Numbered from the stretch's first letter, positions 28,092-37,658 are shown. The stretch: DNA of 64,000 bases from JBPOFY01 sp049889815 (GCA_049889815.1 JBMHCR010000007.1:62001-126000), one strand, 5' to 3'. Notes: a model not told the origin generated them from the letters alone. Translations and numbers: made by a program.

Positions 28092-29498
28092 ATGTCGGAA
28101 GAAAACAAATTTGATCTCGTGGTTATCGGCTCTGGTCCCGGCGGTTATGTCGCTGCAATTCGCGGTGCACAACTCGGCCTCAAGACAGCTATCATCGAGA
28201 AAGATGATAATCTCGGTGGCACCTGCCTAAATGTCGGCTGCATACCGAGTAAGGCACTGCTCCACTCTACCGAAATGTATCACTTCGCAGGACACGATGC
28301 TACAAACCATGGCATCGATCTCACCAATTTATCGATCAGCATCGATAAATTGATGGAGAAAAAGTCTAAAACAGTTGATCAGCTTCGTAACGGCGTGAAG
28401 CACTTGATGAGGGCGAATAAGATCAAGGTCTTTAACGGGCTTGGAACCATCGTAGGTGAAGGTAAAGTAAGCATTCGTGCAACTGGTAAAAACCAAGACA
28501 TCTCAGCGAAACACATCATCATCGCCTCCGGATCTTCAACGATTGAGCTGCCATTCTTGAAATTCGATGGTGAAACGGTCGTCAGCAGTGATCAGGCAAT
28601 CGCATTCGATCAAGTCCCTGAAAAGATGGCAGTTGTCGGTGCAGGTGCGATCGGACTTGAACTCGGTTCTGTTTGGGCACGTCTCGGTGCACAGGTCGAC
28701 GTAATAGAGTTCCTTCCCGCCATCGCTCCGACCTTCGATAAGGATGTTTCTAAAATGGCGGAACGCGTCTTCAAAAAACAGGGTCTCAATTTCCATCTCC
28801 AGACGAAAGTCACCGGCATCAAAAAGGCCAAAGGCAACCATGTTCTCACCGCTGAAAAAGGCGGCAAGAAATTAGAGTTTGAAGTCGACAAGGTGCTCGT
28901 GGCAGTCGGTCGCAAGCCATACACTGAAGGGCTCGGACTCGAATCTGTCGGCATCGAACTAGACGAAAAGGGACGCATTCCTGTTGACCCATATTTCAAG
29001 ACTATAGCCGCTGGCATTTATGCAATCGGCGACGTTACCCCAGGGCCGATGCTTGCGCACAAGGCAGAAGAAGAAGCGGTTGCCTGTGTGGAACGTATCG
29101 CAGGTCAAGCGGGGCATGTGAACTACGACGTGATTCCGAATGTCATCTACACCGAACCTGAAATCGCGAGTGTCGGTATCACCGAAATAATTGCGAAAGA
29201 GCAAGGTATCGCAATTAAATCTGGGAAGTTTAATTTTGCCGGCAACGGTCGCGCGATCGCATCCGATGGAACCGACGGTTTTGTAAAAGTAATCGCCGAT
29301 AAGGCTACCGACAAACTATTGGGTGTGCAGATCATCGGTAAAGGCGCATCAGAAATGATCGCCACAGCAGTCACACACATGGAATATGGCGGTAGCGCAG
29401 AGGACATCGCACGCACCATCCACGCGCATCCGACGATGACTGAAGCTTTAAAGGAAGCCGCAATGGCAGTTGACGGCAATTCGCTGCACAGCGCTTAA
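28092..29498 (+). CDS. lpdA: dihydrolipoyl dehydrogenase (E3)
   Basis: 468 aa FAD flavoprotein that reoxidises the E2 lipoyl group. GSGPGGYVAAIRGAQLG Rossmann motif, redox cysteines C45 and C50 (GGTCLNVGCIPSK), NAD site VVGAGAIGLELGSVW, and the catalytic HAHPTMTEA near the C-terminus. Third gene of the operon, 33 bases after sucB. Confidence 0.97.
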   Translation: MSEENKFDLVVIGSGPGGYVAAIRGAQLGLKTAIIEKDDNLGGTCLNVGCIPSKALLHSTEMYHFAGHDATNHGIDLTNLSISIDKLMEKKSKTVDQLRNGVKHLMRANKIKVFNGLGTIVGEGKVSIRATGKNQDISAKHIIIASGSSTIELPFLKFDGETVVSSDQAIAFDQVPEKMAVVGAGAIGLELGSVWARLGAQVDVIEFLPAIAPTFDKDVSKMAERVFKKQGLNFHLQTKVTGIKKAKGNHVLTAEKGGKKLEFEVDKVLVAVGRKPYTEGLGLESVGIELDEKGRIPVDPYFKTIAAGIYAIGDVTPGPMLAHKAEEEAVACVERIAGQAGHVNYDVIPNVIYTEPEIASVGITEIIAKEQGIAIKSGKFNFAGNGRAIASDGTDGFVKVIADKATDKLLGVQIIGKGASEMIATAVTHMEYGGSAEDIARTIHAHPTMTEALKEAAMAVDGNSLHSA

Positions 29499-29529
29499 GC
29501 CGTGAAACTCACCTAAATAGTTTGAATCA

Positions 29530-30345
29530 CTATAATTGCTCGCGGCAGTCACTGCAGATGCAAACGGCCTCTCCATCTACCATCTTATAGCGGTAATCCC
29601 TATCAGGATGTGACCGATCGGTCGCGCCGCATTCTTCACAGGCATGCAAGGCCTCCGAGGCTGTTGCCTGTCGCTCCCTTTCGAATTGGGCACGACGCTG
29701 TCGACTCTTTGCGCCTTGAACAGCGGTGGATTTGAAAAAAATGATATAATTCAAAAATGGTAAGATCATGACAATCGCATGTTGAAACTGGCCTGCAAGC
29801 ACCGCACCAACGACTGATAATAAAAGCATCACCAATGAAACGAGTGCCAACCACTTAACCTTCACCGGTAGAATCATCATCAGCATGAACTCGTGATTTG
29901 GAAAAAGCGTCGCAAACGCGAAGAACAAACTCATCTCCACGTAAACGATGCTGATCACCAACGAAGGATCTGGCGATACAAGATAGCCAACAAAACCTCC
30001 CGCGATCGAGAACAAGAATCCCAATAGGAGATAGACGTTTAGTCGAAACGCACCCCATGCGCCTTCCAGATTCGATGCCATGAACCAAAAGATGAACCAA
30101 AAAAAGACGAGAAAGAGCGCATCAAACCCGCCCACTGCCACCCATGGCGGGGAAATAATAAACGAAAACAGACGCCAGCACTCACCACTCAATACAGCGC
30201 CGGGAGACAACTGAATCGATTGAAACGAGACCTGCCCAGTCAAGATCACGGCATACATGACCACTTGGGCCACGATGAGAAACATAACCACATTGGATAT
30301 CGCCAGGTGGCCGAACCGCTTCTCGAGTTGATCCAATAGTTTCAT
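29530..30345 (-). CDS. rhomboid-fold membrane protein with C-terminal zinc ribbon, probably not a protease
   Basis: 271 aa. Six hydrophobic segments arranged like rhomboid or Der1-type proteins (ISPPWVAVGG, EGAWGAFRLNVYLLLGFLF), but where an active rhomboid has GxSG the text reads VYVEMSLFFAF, with no serine-histidine dyad apparent. The cytoplasmic tail has a zinc ribbon: CEEC...CICSDC. The gene overlaps the sufU stop by 4 bases, so it belongs to the sufS-sufU transcript; any role in Fe-S assembly is guesswork. Confidence 0.75.
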   Translation of the reverse strand: MKLLDQLEKRFGHLAISNVVMFLIVAQVVMYAVILTGQVSFQSIQLSPGAVLSGECWRLFSFIISPPWVAVGGFDALFLVFFWFIFWFMASNLEGAWGAFRLNVYLLLGFLFSIAGGFVGYLVSPDPSLVISIVYVEMSLFFAFATLFPNHEFMLMMILPVKVKWLALVSLVMLLLSVVGAVLAGQFQHAIVMILPFLNYIIFFKSTAVQGAKSRQRRAQFERERQATASEALHACEECGATDRSHPDRDYRYKMVDGEAVCICSDCREQL

Positions 30346-30773
30346 AATTGATTTTTTAATGCAGATTCAAACGTATGCCATGGCAAGGTTGCACATTTTA
30401 TCCGCGCCGGGAATTTTCTCACACCAACCAGGGCTGCAAGTTCCCCATCGTCTGCGATATCCACACCAGCCTCAGTAGTTAAAAGTTCATTTACACGCTC
30501 TTGGAGTTTCTCTGCATCTACTAAAGACGTTCTGCTTAGTGCTTCGCTCATCATAGATGCCGAAGCTTTGCAGATAGCACAGCTTGCTGCCTCGAATTGA
30601 ATCGCTGCAATTTGATCGTTTTTCAACTTCAGGTAAACCTTGAGCTTATCCCCGCAGAGTGGATTGTAACCTTCGGCAGTGTGAGTATGGTCAGACAACA
30701 GTCCGTAGTGACGGGGCCGCTTATTGTGGTCGAGAATGATCTCTTGATATAAATCGTGCAGAGGGTCGCTCAT
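30342..30773 (-). CDS. sufU: SufU-type iron-sulfur/zinc sulfurtransfer scaffold
   Basis: 143 aa. Ligand residues C40, D42, C65, C127 plus an extra C68 (NPLCGDKL, ASCAICKAS, IKCATLPW). The insertion before the last Cys and the pairing with sufS favour SufU, which takes persulfide sulfur from SufS, over IscU. Lies 8 bases after sufS. SufBCD are not in this window. Confidence 0.93.
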   Translation of the reverse strand: MSDPLHDLYQEIILDHNKRPRHYGLLSDHTHTAEGYNPLCGDKLKVYLKLKNDQIAAIQFEAASCAICKASASMMSEALSRTSLVDAEKLQERVNELLTTEAGVDIADDGELAALVGVRKFPARIKCATLPWHTFESALKNQL

Positions 30774-30781
30774 CTCGATGA

Positions 30782-32011
30782 TTAACCAAAGAAGCGTTGC
30801 ATTTTTTGCACTGCGTTTACGAGGCGATCCACGTCATTAAAGTCATTGTAAAACGCAAAGGATGCGCGCGCAGTGGCGGGAACATCTAAGCGTTTCAACA
30901 AAGGCTGCGTGCAATGGTGTCCAGCACGAATGGCAACTCCATCCGCGTCCAAGAAAGTGCCAATGTCATGCGGATGAATCTCGTTAATCAAAAAAGAAAG
31001 CACGGACGCCTTGTTAGGGGCTGTCCCGATGAAGCGAATACCATCCACAGCACCGAGTTTCTCTGTCACGGACTTGAGCAGTTCTTTCTCATGTTTCAAT
31101 GCAGCCTCGCGGTCAATGGTCTGGAGGTAGTCAACTGCCGCGGCTAAACCAATCACTCCTTCGATGTGCGGGGTGCCAGCTTCGAACTTGCCGGGGATGC
31201 CTTTAAAGGTGGTGCCTTCAAAGTCAACCTTCTCGATCATATCACCTCCACTTTGATACGGAGGAAAACGCTCGAGCCATTCGCGCTTGCCCCACAGCAC
31301 ACCGATGCCTGTAGGACCAAAAATTTTGTGCCCTGAGAAGACAAAGAAATCGCATCCGAGCGCTGCAACATCGACTGCCATGTGTGGCACCGACTGTGCA
31401 CCATCGATTAGCACGGGAACACCTTTGGCGCGCGCCTGCTCGATGATTGTTTCGACCGGATTGATCGTGCCCAATGCGTTTGAAATATGCGTCATCGCAA
31501 CCAGCTTGGTTTTGTCTGAAAGCAATTGGCTGAAGGATTCCATGTCGAGCACCCCAGAATCATCCACAGGTACCACAACCAGTTTCGCACCAGTCTTCTC
31601 CACCGCGATTTGCCAGGGCACAATATTCGCATGATGTTCCATGTGGCTGATCAGTATCTCATCGCCCTCCTCTAAAACTGTTTCGATGAAACCATGCGCG
31701 ATTAAATTAATACTTTCTGTGGCTCCTCGAGTGAAGATGATCTCATTCGAATCTTCGATACCAATAAAGTTGGCAACTTTCACGCGCGCTGCTTCGTAAG
31801 CGTCTGTAGCACGCTCGCTTAAATAGTGCACCCCTCGGTGAATATTCGAATTCTCAGCAGCGTAGTAGCGCTCTATGGCGTCAATCACTGCCTTGGGCTT
31901 TTGTCCGGTCGCAGCGTTGTCCAAATACGTAAGCGGCTTACCACGCACTTCTGTTGCGAGGATTGGAAAATCCGCTCGGACTTTGGATAAATCGAAAGCT
32001 GGCTGTGTCAT
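30782..32011 (-). CDS. sufS: cysteine desulfurase SufS
   Basis: 409 aa class-II PLP desulfurase. PLP lysine K229 (SGHKIFGPTGIGVLWG) and the persulfide cysteine C367 (RAGHHCTQPLL) are in place; HMEHHANIVPWQ also conserved. Supplies sulfur to SufU. First gene of the sufS-sufU-rhomboid-like transcript, divergent from the next gene. Confidence 0.96.
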   Translation of the reverse strand: MTQPAFDLSKVRADFPILATEVRGKPLTYLDNAATGQKPKAVIDAIERYYAAENSNIHRGVHYLSERATDAYEAARVKVANFIGIEDSNEIIFTRGATESINLIAHGFIETVLEEGDEILISHMEHHANIVPWQIAVEKTGAKLVVVPVDDSGVLDMESFSQLLSDKTKLVAMTHISNALGTINPVETIIEQARAKGVPVLIDGAQSVPHMAVDVAALGCDFFVFSGHKIFGPTGIGVLWGKREWLERFPPYQSGGDMIEKVDFEGTTFKGIPGKFEAGTPHIEGVIGLAAAVDYLQTIDREAALKHEKELLKSVTEKLGAVDGIRFIGTAPNKASVLSFLINEIHPHDIGTFLDADGVAIRAGHHCTQPLLKRLDVPATARASFAFYNDFNDVDRLVNAVQKMQRFFG

Positions 32012-32084
32012 AAAAATAGAGAGGATTCTCAGTTGTTAAAGAATCTCAATTGAATTTCTGGATTTTATCGATCTTGATACTGTC

Positions 32085-32765
32085 ATGAAGCGAGCCTTAT
32101 CAGGGAAAATTATGGCAAAACTCATTGTGGGAGCCGCCATCCTTATTGCAGGTATCCTCGGTGTGAGCTTTTACCTATCCAGCTCGACAATCCACTCGCT
32201 TCTCACTGAAAATCACGAGCTCAACAAAGCGATCAAGAACTTAACTGCGGAGGAGCAGATCGGCTACGCCACCCTACAATCGCAGAGCCGCGACGAGAAT
32301 GGTGAACTTCGAAGCACGATTCGCTTTGTCCAGACCGCCGCCAGCAAGCCAAAGGAGATCGTCTCCGAGCAGCTCTTCACCATAAACGGAGATATCATTC
32401 ACTTCGATGCACTGATCGTGAAATTCTCCACTGAATTTGTGAAAGACGGTAAAGGTCGCTCCCTGTATCTTTGGCGCCGGATCTACGGTGAAGGCAACAG
32501 TCCAGCCTCGGGTGATTTAATCGACATCCCCAACGAGGCACCTGAACGCTACCATGCCATTACTAAGTCCCTGCGTATGCGCGACAGCGACATTTTTTGG
32601 GAAGCCATCTGGGAACTCGCCAACGACCTTGAGCAACTGAGCGAATACGGAATCACCGCCGTATTTGGAAATGCGATCTACACCAAGATGCAAGAGGGAC
32701 AGATTACCCTGTTTAAGATCAGCCCTACCGGTCAGATATATCCAGAAGTGCTGGATACGTATTAA
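32085..32765 (+). CDS. hypothetical membrane-anchored protein, 226 aa
   Basis: One N-terminal membrane helix (LIVGAAILIAGILGVSFYL), then a short heptad-like stretch (LLTENHELNKAIKNLTAEE) and an alpha/beta soluble domain (GYATLQSQSRDENGELRSTIRFV, RSLYLWRRIYGEGNSP). I do not recognise a family with certainty. Topology suggests a single-pass protein with its domain outside the cytoplasm. Its stop overlaps the convergent FGE gene by 4 bases. Confidence 0.7.
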   Translation: MKRALSGKIMAKLIVGAAILIAGILGVSFYLSSSTIHSLLTENHELNKAIKNLTAEEQIGYATLQSQSRDENGELRSTIRFVQTAASKPKEIVSEQLFTINGDIIHFDALIVKFSTEFVKDGKGRSLYLWRRIYGEGNSPASGDLIDIPNEAPERYHAITKSLRMRDSDIFWEAIWELANDLEQLSEYGITAVFGNAIYTKMQEGQITLFKISPTGQIYPEVLDTY

Positions 32766-33754
32766 GCGTCCATCGCACACCGAAAGCCGAGATTCGTCGT
32801 CGCAGAGTCCGGAGTATTTGCAGTCCGGGCGCCGATCCGGTAACGGTTGCAGTAGCTTTCGTGGCAAAGAAATGACCCGCCCTTCATCACGCGATTATCG
32901 CCACTCGCTGGCCCCTTAGGATTTAAGCGCGTCAACTCAGATTCTGTTACGTGCCAGTTAGGGCTGAACCAATCTGCACACCACTCCCAGACATTGCCAA
33001 TTTGGTTATAAAAGCCCCACTTGCTACCCCGAAAAGATCGCGCGGGTGCCGTCCATGCATAGCCATCGGCCTCCGTATTTCGCAAAGGAAAATCACCCTG
33101 CCAAACATTGCAGCGATGCTTACCTTTGGGCTCTAGCTCATCACCCCAGGGGAAGATCGACTGCGCAACACCTCCACGGGCAGCATATTCCCACTCGGCT
33201 TCAGTAGGCAGGCGTTTTCCCGCCCAATTCGCATAGGCAATCGCATCGTTCCAAGACACACAGACCACCGGATGATCCATACGTTTCTTGATATTCGAAC
33301 CAGCGCCTTCTGGCTTTTTCCAAAATGCACCCTCAATTGCATACCACCACTGCAGTCCTTGCACCGTTTGTGTGTCTCGGAGCTTACGCTGTTTCGACTT
33401 TGAAAGCTGCCCTATAAATACATGAGCAAATCCAAATCGCTCGGACTCTGTCTCATAACCTGTAGCATCAATAAACCTCGCAAACTGTTCATTCGTAACC
33501 GTCGTCGCATCCAGCCAGAACGGATCTAAATTCACCTCACGAACCGGACCCTCACCGTCTTCTGGATGAGCATGCACACCCTCATAGCCCATGAGAAAAG
33601 TACCACCATCGAGTCGAATCATTCCATCGGTCGAACCTGTGTCGGGATTCTGCGCCGAGTCAGGCAAAGCAGACGGCGACAATTTACCCGCCCCTCGTTG
33701 CGGTGTGCAGCATGATTTCTTCTCTGGTTCGATCGATTCAAACATAGCTTCCAA
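32762..33754 (-). CDS. formylglycine-generating enzyme (sulfatase-maturing, SUMF1 type)
   Basis: 330 aa. Oxidises the CxPSR cysteine of type I sulfatases to formylglycine, using O2 and copper. The FGE fold motifs are complete (GGTFLMG, VTNEQFARFI, VSWNDAIAYANWAGKRLPTEAEWEYAARGG in pieces, GNVWEWCADWF), and both active-site cysteines are present, C297 and C302 in KGGSFLCHESYCNRYR, followed by ARTANTPDSATTNLGFRC as in the human enzyme. Many SUMF1-domain proteins lack these cysteines, so this is a genuine FGE. Its likely client here is the sulfatase at 54.4-57.1 kb. Confidence 0.93.
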   Translation of the reverse strand: MEAMFESIEPEKKSCCTPQRGAGKLSPSALPDSAQNPDTGSTDGMIRLDGGTFLMGYEGVHAHPEDGEGPVREVNLDPFWLDATTVTNEQFARFIDATGYETESERFGFAHVFIGQLSKSKQRKLRDTQTVQGLQWWYAIEGAFWKKPEGAGSNIKKRMDHPVVCVSWNDAIAYANWAGKRLPTEAEWEYAARGGVAQSIFPWGDELEPKGKHRCNVWQGDFPLRNTEADGYAWTAPARSFRGSKWGFYNQIGNVWEWCADWFSPNWHVTESELTRLNPKGPASGDNRVMKGGSFLCHESYCNRYRIGARTANTPDSATTNLGFRCAMDA

Positions 33755-33842
33755 CTTTCAAACAGATTCCATAGGATAAGAAAAACCAATTCTCATCCAA
33801 GGCGTTCTTGCAGTTTTCAATTACGAATTAATAATCACGACT

Positions 33843-34499
33843 ATGCCACATGAAATAATCTTGGCTCCATCTATCCTCGCGGGCGATCATGCCGACCTAA
33901 AAAGCAGCATTCAGGAGATAGCTGATGCTGGTCTAAAATGGGTGCACCTCGATATCATGGACGGTCACTTTGTGCCAAACCTTTCCTTCGGTCCGCAAAC
34001 TGTAAAGGCACTGCGCGGCTACTCGGAGCTCTTTTTTGACGTGCACCTGATGCTCGACAATCCAGACAAATACATCGACGCATTTTTAGACGGCGGCGCC
34101 GATCAAATCACGATCCATGTCGAGCCTCAATACTCCGTCGCCGAAACACTTGCTTACATCAAAAGCAAAGGCTGTAAGTGCGGGGTCGTGCTGAATCCAG
34201 ATACTCCCGCCGGAACCGCTAAGCCCTTTCTTAAAGACTGCGACATTGTTCTTTTAATGACAGTACAGCCCGGCTTCGGAGGTCAGAGCTTTCGCGAAGA
34301 TGTATTGCAAAAAATAAAGCAACTAGCCGAATGGCGCACAGAACTTGGTCTCGACTTCCGTTTAGAAGTCGATGGCGGCATCGATCTAAACACCGCAGGT
34401 CGCTGCACCGAACTTGGTGCCGACACACTCGTTGCCGGCACTGCGTTTTTTAAAGCCGCAGACCGCGCAGAGTTTATCGAAACAGTCTGCAATAAGTGA
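33843..34499 (+). CDS. rpe: ribulose-phosphate 3-epimerase
   Basis: 218 aa TIM barrel of the pentose phosphate pathway, interconverting ribulose-5-P and xylulose-5-P. Motifs APSILAGDHADL, HLDIMDGHFVPNLSFGP, DVHLMLDNPD, MTVQPGFGGQSF and EVDGGI are all present. Confidence 0.97.
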   Translation: MPHEIILAPSILAGDHADLKSSIQEIADAGLKWVHLDIMDGHFVPNLSFGPQTVKALRGYSELFFDVHLMLDNPDKYIDAFLDGGADQITIHVEPQYSVAETLAYIKSKGCKCGVVLNPDTPAGTAKPFLKDCDIVLLMTVQPGFGGQSFREDVLQKIKQLAEWRTELGLDFRLEVDGGIDLNTAGRCTELGADTLVAGTAFFKAADRAEFIETVCNK

Positions 34500-34518
34500 A
34501 GCAGGCATTCTTCTCGCT

Positions 34519-35316
34519 TTAATTTTTTTTAAACTCACCTTGCCTATCTTCTAGCGCAGGAAGCTTCTTTCGCGCGGCAGTAATCGTTTTCAAATCGACA
34601 TCCACAAAGCTCAAATCTTCCAGCTCGTCGGCTTCGAATAGAACATCACCCCAAGGGTCGATAACCATCGAATGACCAAAATAATCGGTCTGCCCGACGT
34701 CTCCACCATGTGCTTCGCTGCCACATTGATTTACAGCGATAAAGAAGGATTGATTCTCGATTGCTCGCGCCCGAAGCAGTGTTTGCCAATGCACCAAACG
34801 TGGGTGGGGAAAGGCAGCTGGCAGAAACTGCACAACCGCACCCAGCGCCATGCAGGCCCTAAATAATTCCGGAAAGCGCAAATCATAGCAGATCGAAAAC
34901 CCCATCTGCCCCAAATTGGTATCGGCAACGACAATATCTTTCCCCGCTTCAACATGTGCCTGTTCATTGAATAAAGTAAACAAGTGCAACTTGCGATACT
35001 TAGCTGCAATCGATCCGTTTGGCTCAATATAATAAAGCGTGTTTGCGGGCTTGCCTTGCTCGGTTTTCTCTAGGAATGACCCACTGATTGCTATACTATT
35101 TTGCAGCGCTAAGTCCTGTAGGCGTTCAATCACAGATTGCGCGTCCTCGAGTGCCGATTGATTCCATGCCCAATCAAAACCAGTCGTGCACATCTCAGGA
35201 AAAAATATCACGGCTGCCCCTGAATTCGCAGCTTCAGAGACCCATCGCTCTATCTTTGAAAGATTTTTTTCTAGCTCCGCGCGGGCTACTGACATCTGCG
35301 CTAATGCAATTTTCAT
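34519..35316 (-). CDS. nitrilase-superfamily carbon-nitrogen hydrolase, omega-amidase-like
   Basis: 265 aa. The catalytic triad is visible: E41 (FFPEMCTTGFDW), K109 (AAKYRKLHLF) and C143 (SICYDLRFPELFR). Size and sequence resemble YafV/NIT2 omega-amidases, which hydrolyse alpha-ketoglutaramate or alpha-ketosuccinamate. Substrate inferred by similarity only. Lies 6 bases downstream of the acyltransferase gene. Confidence 0.88.
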   Translation of the reverse strand: MKIALAQMSVARAELEKNLSKIERWVSEAANSGAAVIFFPEMCTTGFDWAWNQSALEDAQSVIERLQDLALQNSIAISGSFLEKTEQGKPANTLYYIEPNGSIAAKYRKLHLFTLFNEQAHVEAGKDIVVADTNLGQMGFSICYDLRFPELFRACMALGAVVQFLPAAFPHPRLVHWQTLLRARAIENQSFFIAVNQCGSEAHGGDVGQTDYFGHSMVIDPWGDVLFEADELEDLSFVDVDLKTITAARKKLPALEDRQGEFKKN

Positions 35317-35322
35317 CCGATA

Positions 35323-37164
35323 CTAGAACTTTTGGTACTCAGGGTGGATATCATGATATTTCGCAAATGAAGCGTAGCATTCTTTTCCGAAATAGCGCTG
35401 CAAAACCTTAGGATCTGTCTTGGTTAGATCGACCAGTATCAGCCCATCGATCACGTCACTAAAGGCCGGATCCACATTGAAGCTCAACAATACTCCGCTT
35501 AACTTTAAATAGTGCTTCAGTAGAATCGGAATGCCTTTTGAGTCGTCCTCGAAACCGGAAATGATCGCAGAGACGGCATCAACCGAAAGAATTGACTCAC
35601 CGATACTCTTGAGCGAGATACCGTGCTTGGTATTTGGTGCCTTCGGTGCCTTGCGCGCCTTGACCAACTGCCCCATGTCCTCGTCAAAATTGTGCTCCCT
35701 GAAAAAGTGCACCATCAAATCTTTTGAGATGCGATGGTAGGCATCGGTGATACTCACGGGACCAAATAAAGTCTTATACTCAGGGTTACGGACAACGAAA
35801 GCACCTATCGCGCGCCATATGAGCGCCAAGGTCGCGTGCTTCCTTTGATACTTTAGGCAAATAAACGAACGGCCCAGTTCGAGGGCGGGACCCAAACGTT
35901 CTAGAAATTCACTACGGTATTTAAACAAGGTCGCGGTATAGAGTCCCTGCTTACCTTTATCCTTAACAATCTCATCTGCGACACCGATTCGATATGCGCC
36001 GACAATCTCATCGCTCGATTTATCCCACATAAACAAATGGAGGTAGTAGTCATCAAATTCATCCAAATCCCTAGCGAAACCCGTGCCTTCTTCCACTGCC
36101 CGAAAAGTTTCTTCTCGTAATCGGCCAATCTCCAGAAGCAATTTTGGTATCTCCGCAGCCTTGGCGCAGCAGACTAGAAACTCACCATGCTCGACAAGAA
36201 TCTGATCCTCATGGAGCGCTTCAACCTCTGCTCGCAGATGGTGCTTGAGTTGCGCATGTGCTAGCGGAGCCAAGGACTTGTTGGACGACGAGCGGAACGG
36301 AAGGCGCAATTTGCGTTGCGGCTTCTGCGATTCTGGGGAGTCACGCAGTGAATAGGTTTGTAGACGCAGATATTCAGTAGCAGCTGCTGTCGTTTCAAAG
36401 CGCTCGATTCGGTCGGGTTTAATCAGCTTTCCAACACGCAATTTAATACGGCTATTTTTAGCGCGGCAAAATTCGCGCGCGAGGAGCGCTGTCCTCAGGC
36501 GCGGATGGATCAATCCCATCGCTTGAAAAAACAGGCTATTTCGCCCCTCAAAATAAACAGGCAGAATCGGCGTCTGGGTTCGCTTGGCTAGAGCAGCGAT
36601 GTGATCCGTCCACGGTGAGTCCAACACCGCTCCAGTTTTAGGCTTAAAACTTGAAACCTCGCCCGCTGGAAAAGCCCCAAGGCATCCACCCTCCCTTAGC
36701 CATTGTAACGCAGTGCGCATGCCTACCAGATTTGAACGCTTGGAGGCTTCAGTTTGAAAAGGATCCACCTCAATAATATTGCCACGAATCCCCTCCATTT
36801 TACCCAGAAGATAATTACCCATCAGCTTAGTGTCTTCTCTCACGCTCTGTAGAAGTGCTCCGAGAACAACACCATCGACGCCACCGAAGGGATGATTCGC
36901 AACTACCAGCAATGGACCCTCCTTCGGTATCCGATCAAAAGACTCTGCATCCAGTTCGAAATCGACCCGCATCACCTGCAGCGTCTTCATAAAAAACTTT
37001 GGATCATATTCAGTGTCAGTCAACTGCCTGTGAACACGCTCATAGATGTCATTGACTCCACCGATAGAAAGCATGCTGCTGATCAACGGGTTAAACCCAC
37101 TCCACGGCGCTCCGACAAGCTGACTGAGATCAATCAACGGTGGGCATGATGTTCGCTCGGGCAT
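35323..37164 (-). CDS. bifunctional acyltransferase: PlsC-like + GNAT/OlsB-like (OlsF-type, putative ornithine or other aminolipid synthase)
   Basis: 613 aa with two acyltransferase halves. Residues about 60-275 form a lysophospholipid acyltransferase (PlsC/OlsA) domain with H91-P-F-G-G-V-D97; residues about 300-520 match the OlsB/hemolysin-type N-acyltransferase domain (YDDYYLHLFMWDKSSDEIVGAYRIG, ELGRSFI, LFGPVSI in pieces). This is the O-acyl then N-acyl arrangement I recall for OlsF, which makes ornithine lipids. The aminolipid head group (ornithine, glycine, other) cannot be read from sequence. Confidence 0.8.
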   Translation of the reverse strand: MPERTSCPPLIDLSQLVGAPWSGFNPLISSMLSIGGVNDIYERVHRQLTDTEYDPKFFMKTLQVMRVDFELDAESFDRIPKEGPLLVVANHPFGGVDGVVLGALLQSVREDTKLMGNYLLGKMEGIRGNIIEVDPFQTEASKRSNLVGMRTALQWLREGGCLGAFPAGEVSSFKPKTGAVLDSPWTDHIAALAKRTQTPILPVYFEGRNSLFFQAMGLIHPRLRTALLAREFCRAKNSRIKLRVGKLIKPDRIERFETTAAATEYLRLQTYSLRDSPESQKPQRKLRLPFRSSSNKSLAPLAHAQLKHHLRAEVEALHEDQILVEHGEFLVCCAKAAEIPKLLLEIGRLREETFRAVEEGTGFARDLDEFDDYYLHLFMWDKSSDEIVGAYRIGVADEIVKDKGKQGLYTATLFKYRSEFLERLGPALELGRSFICLKYQRKHATLALIWRAIGAFVVRNPEYKTLFGPVSITDAYHRISKDLMVHFFREHNFDEDMGQLVKARKAPKAPNTKHGISLKSIGESILSVDAVSAIISGFEDDSKGIPILLKHYLKLSGVLLSFNVDPAFSDVIDGLILVDLTKTDPKVLQRYFGKECYASFAKYHDIHPEYQKF

Positions 37165-37274
37165 GGTCTAGGATAAACTACGGGAGGATAACACGATCGA
37201 AAATCTTAGAAAATTGCCAAAGGTCAAAACCTGTTTTCAAAGCAAGACCCTAGCACGATTAAAATCCTAAGCCT

Positions 37275-37658
37275 CTATTTCTGCGACCAGTTGCCTAAAG
37301 CGCTTTGTATCCAGACCCCTTTCGGGGATTTATTTCGAATCTGTTCTGCGCGTTTCTGCTGCACGGTTTTGACTGGCACTTCCAGCCGGACTGCCAACAG
37401 TGCATAGTGTGCATTCCGATCACGATTTTCTGCAGACACCCACTTGCGCTGATCGCGCTCCAATTCACCTCGAATTTCAAGCAGGCCAAGATTGTTTTCG
37501 CCGACCTCACCCGAGAGCTTCATCGACATAACCGCAGGCAAGCGCTCCTCCATCGATTGTATTAGGCCTGCCTCTGTATCGGCCGCGTGTATCTGCAAGG
37601 GTGGAATCAATAATGCCGCTACCGCAAATAACCGTCTTATTTGAATAAAACGCATCAT
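37275..37658 (-). CDS. YdbL/DUF1318-family periplasmic protein
   Basis: 127 aa with an N-terminal signal peptide (FAVAALLIPPLQIHA). The mature part has MEERLPAVMSMKLSGEVGENNLGLLEIRG and YALLAVRLEVPVKTVQQKRAEQIRNKSPKGVWIQ, the DUF1318 signature. In enterobacteria YdbL is encoded with YnbE and the AsmA-like phospholipid-transport protein YdbH. Here its ATG overlaps the ynbE-like stop by 4 bases. Confidence 0.8.
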   Translation of the reverse strand: MMRFIQIRRLFAVAALLIPPLQIHAADTEAGLIQSMEERLPAVMSMKLSGEVGENNLGLLEIRGELERDQRKWVSAENRDRNAHYALLAVRLEVPVKTVQQKRAEQIRNKSPKGVWIQSALGNWSQK

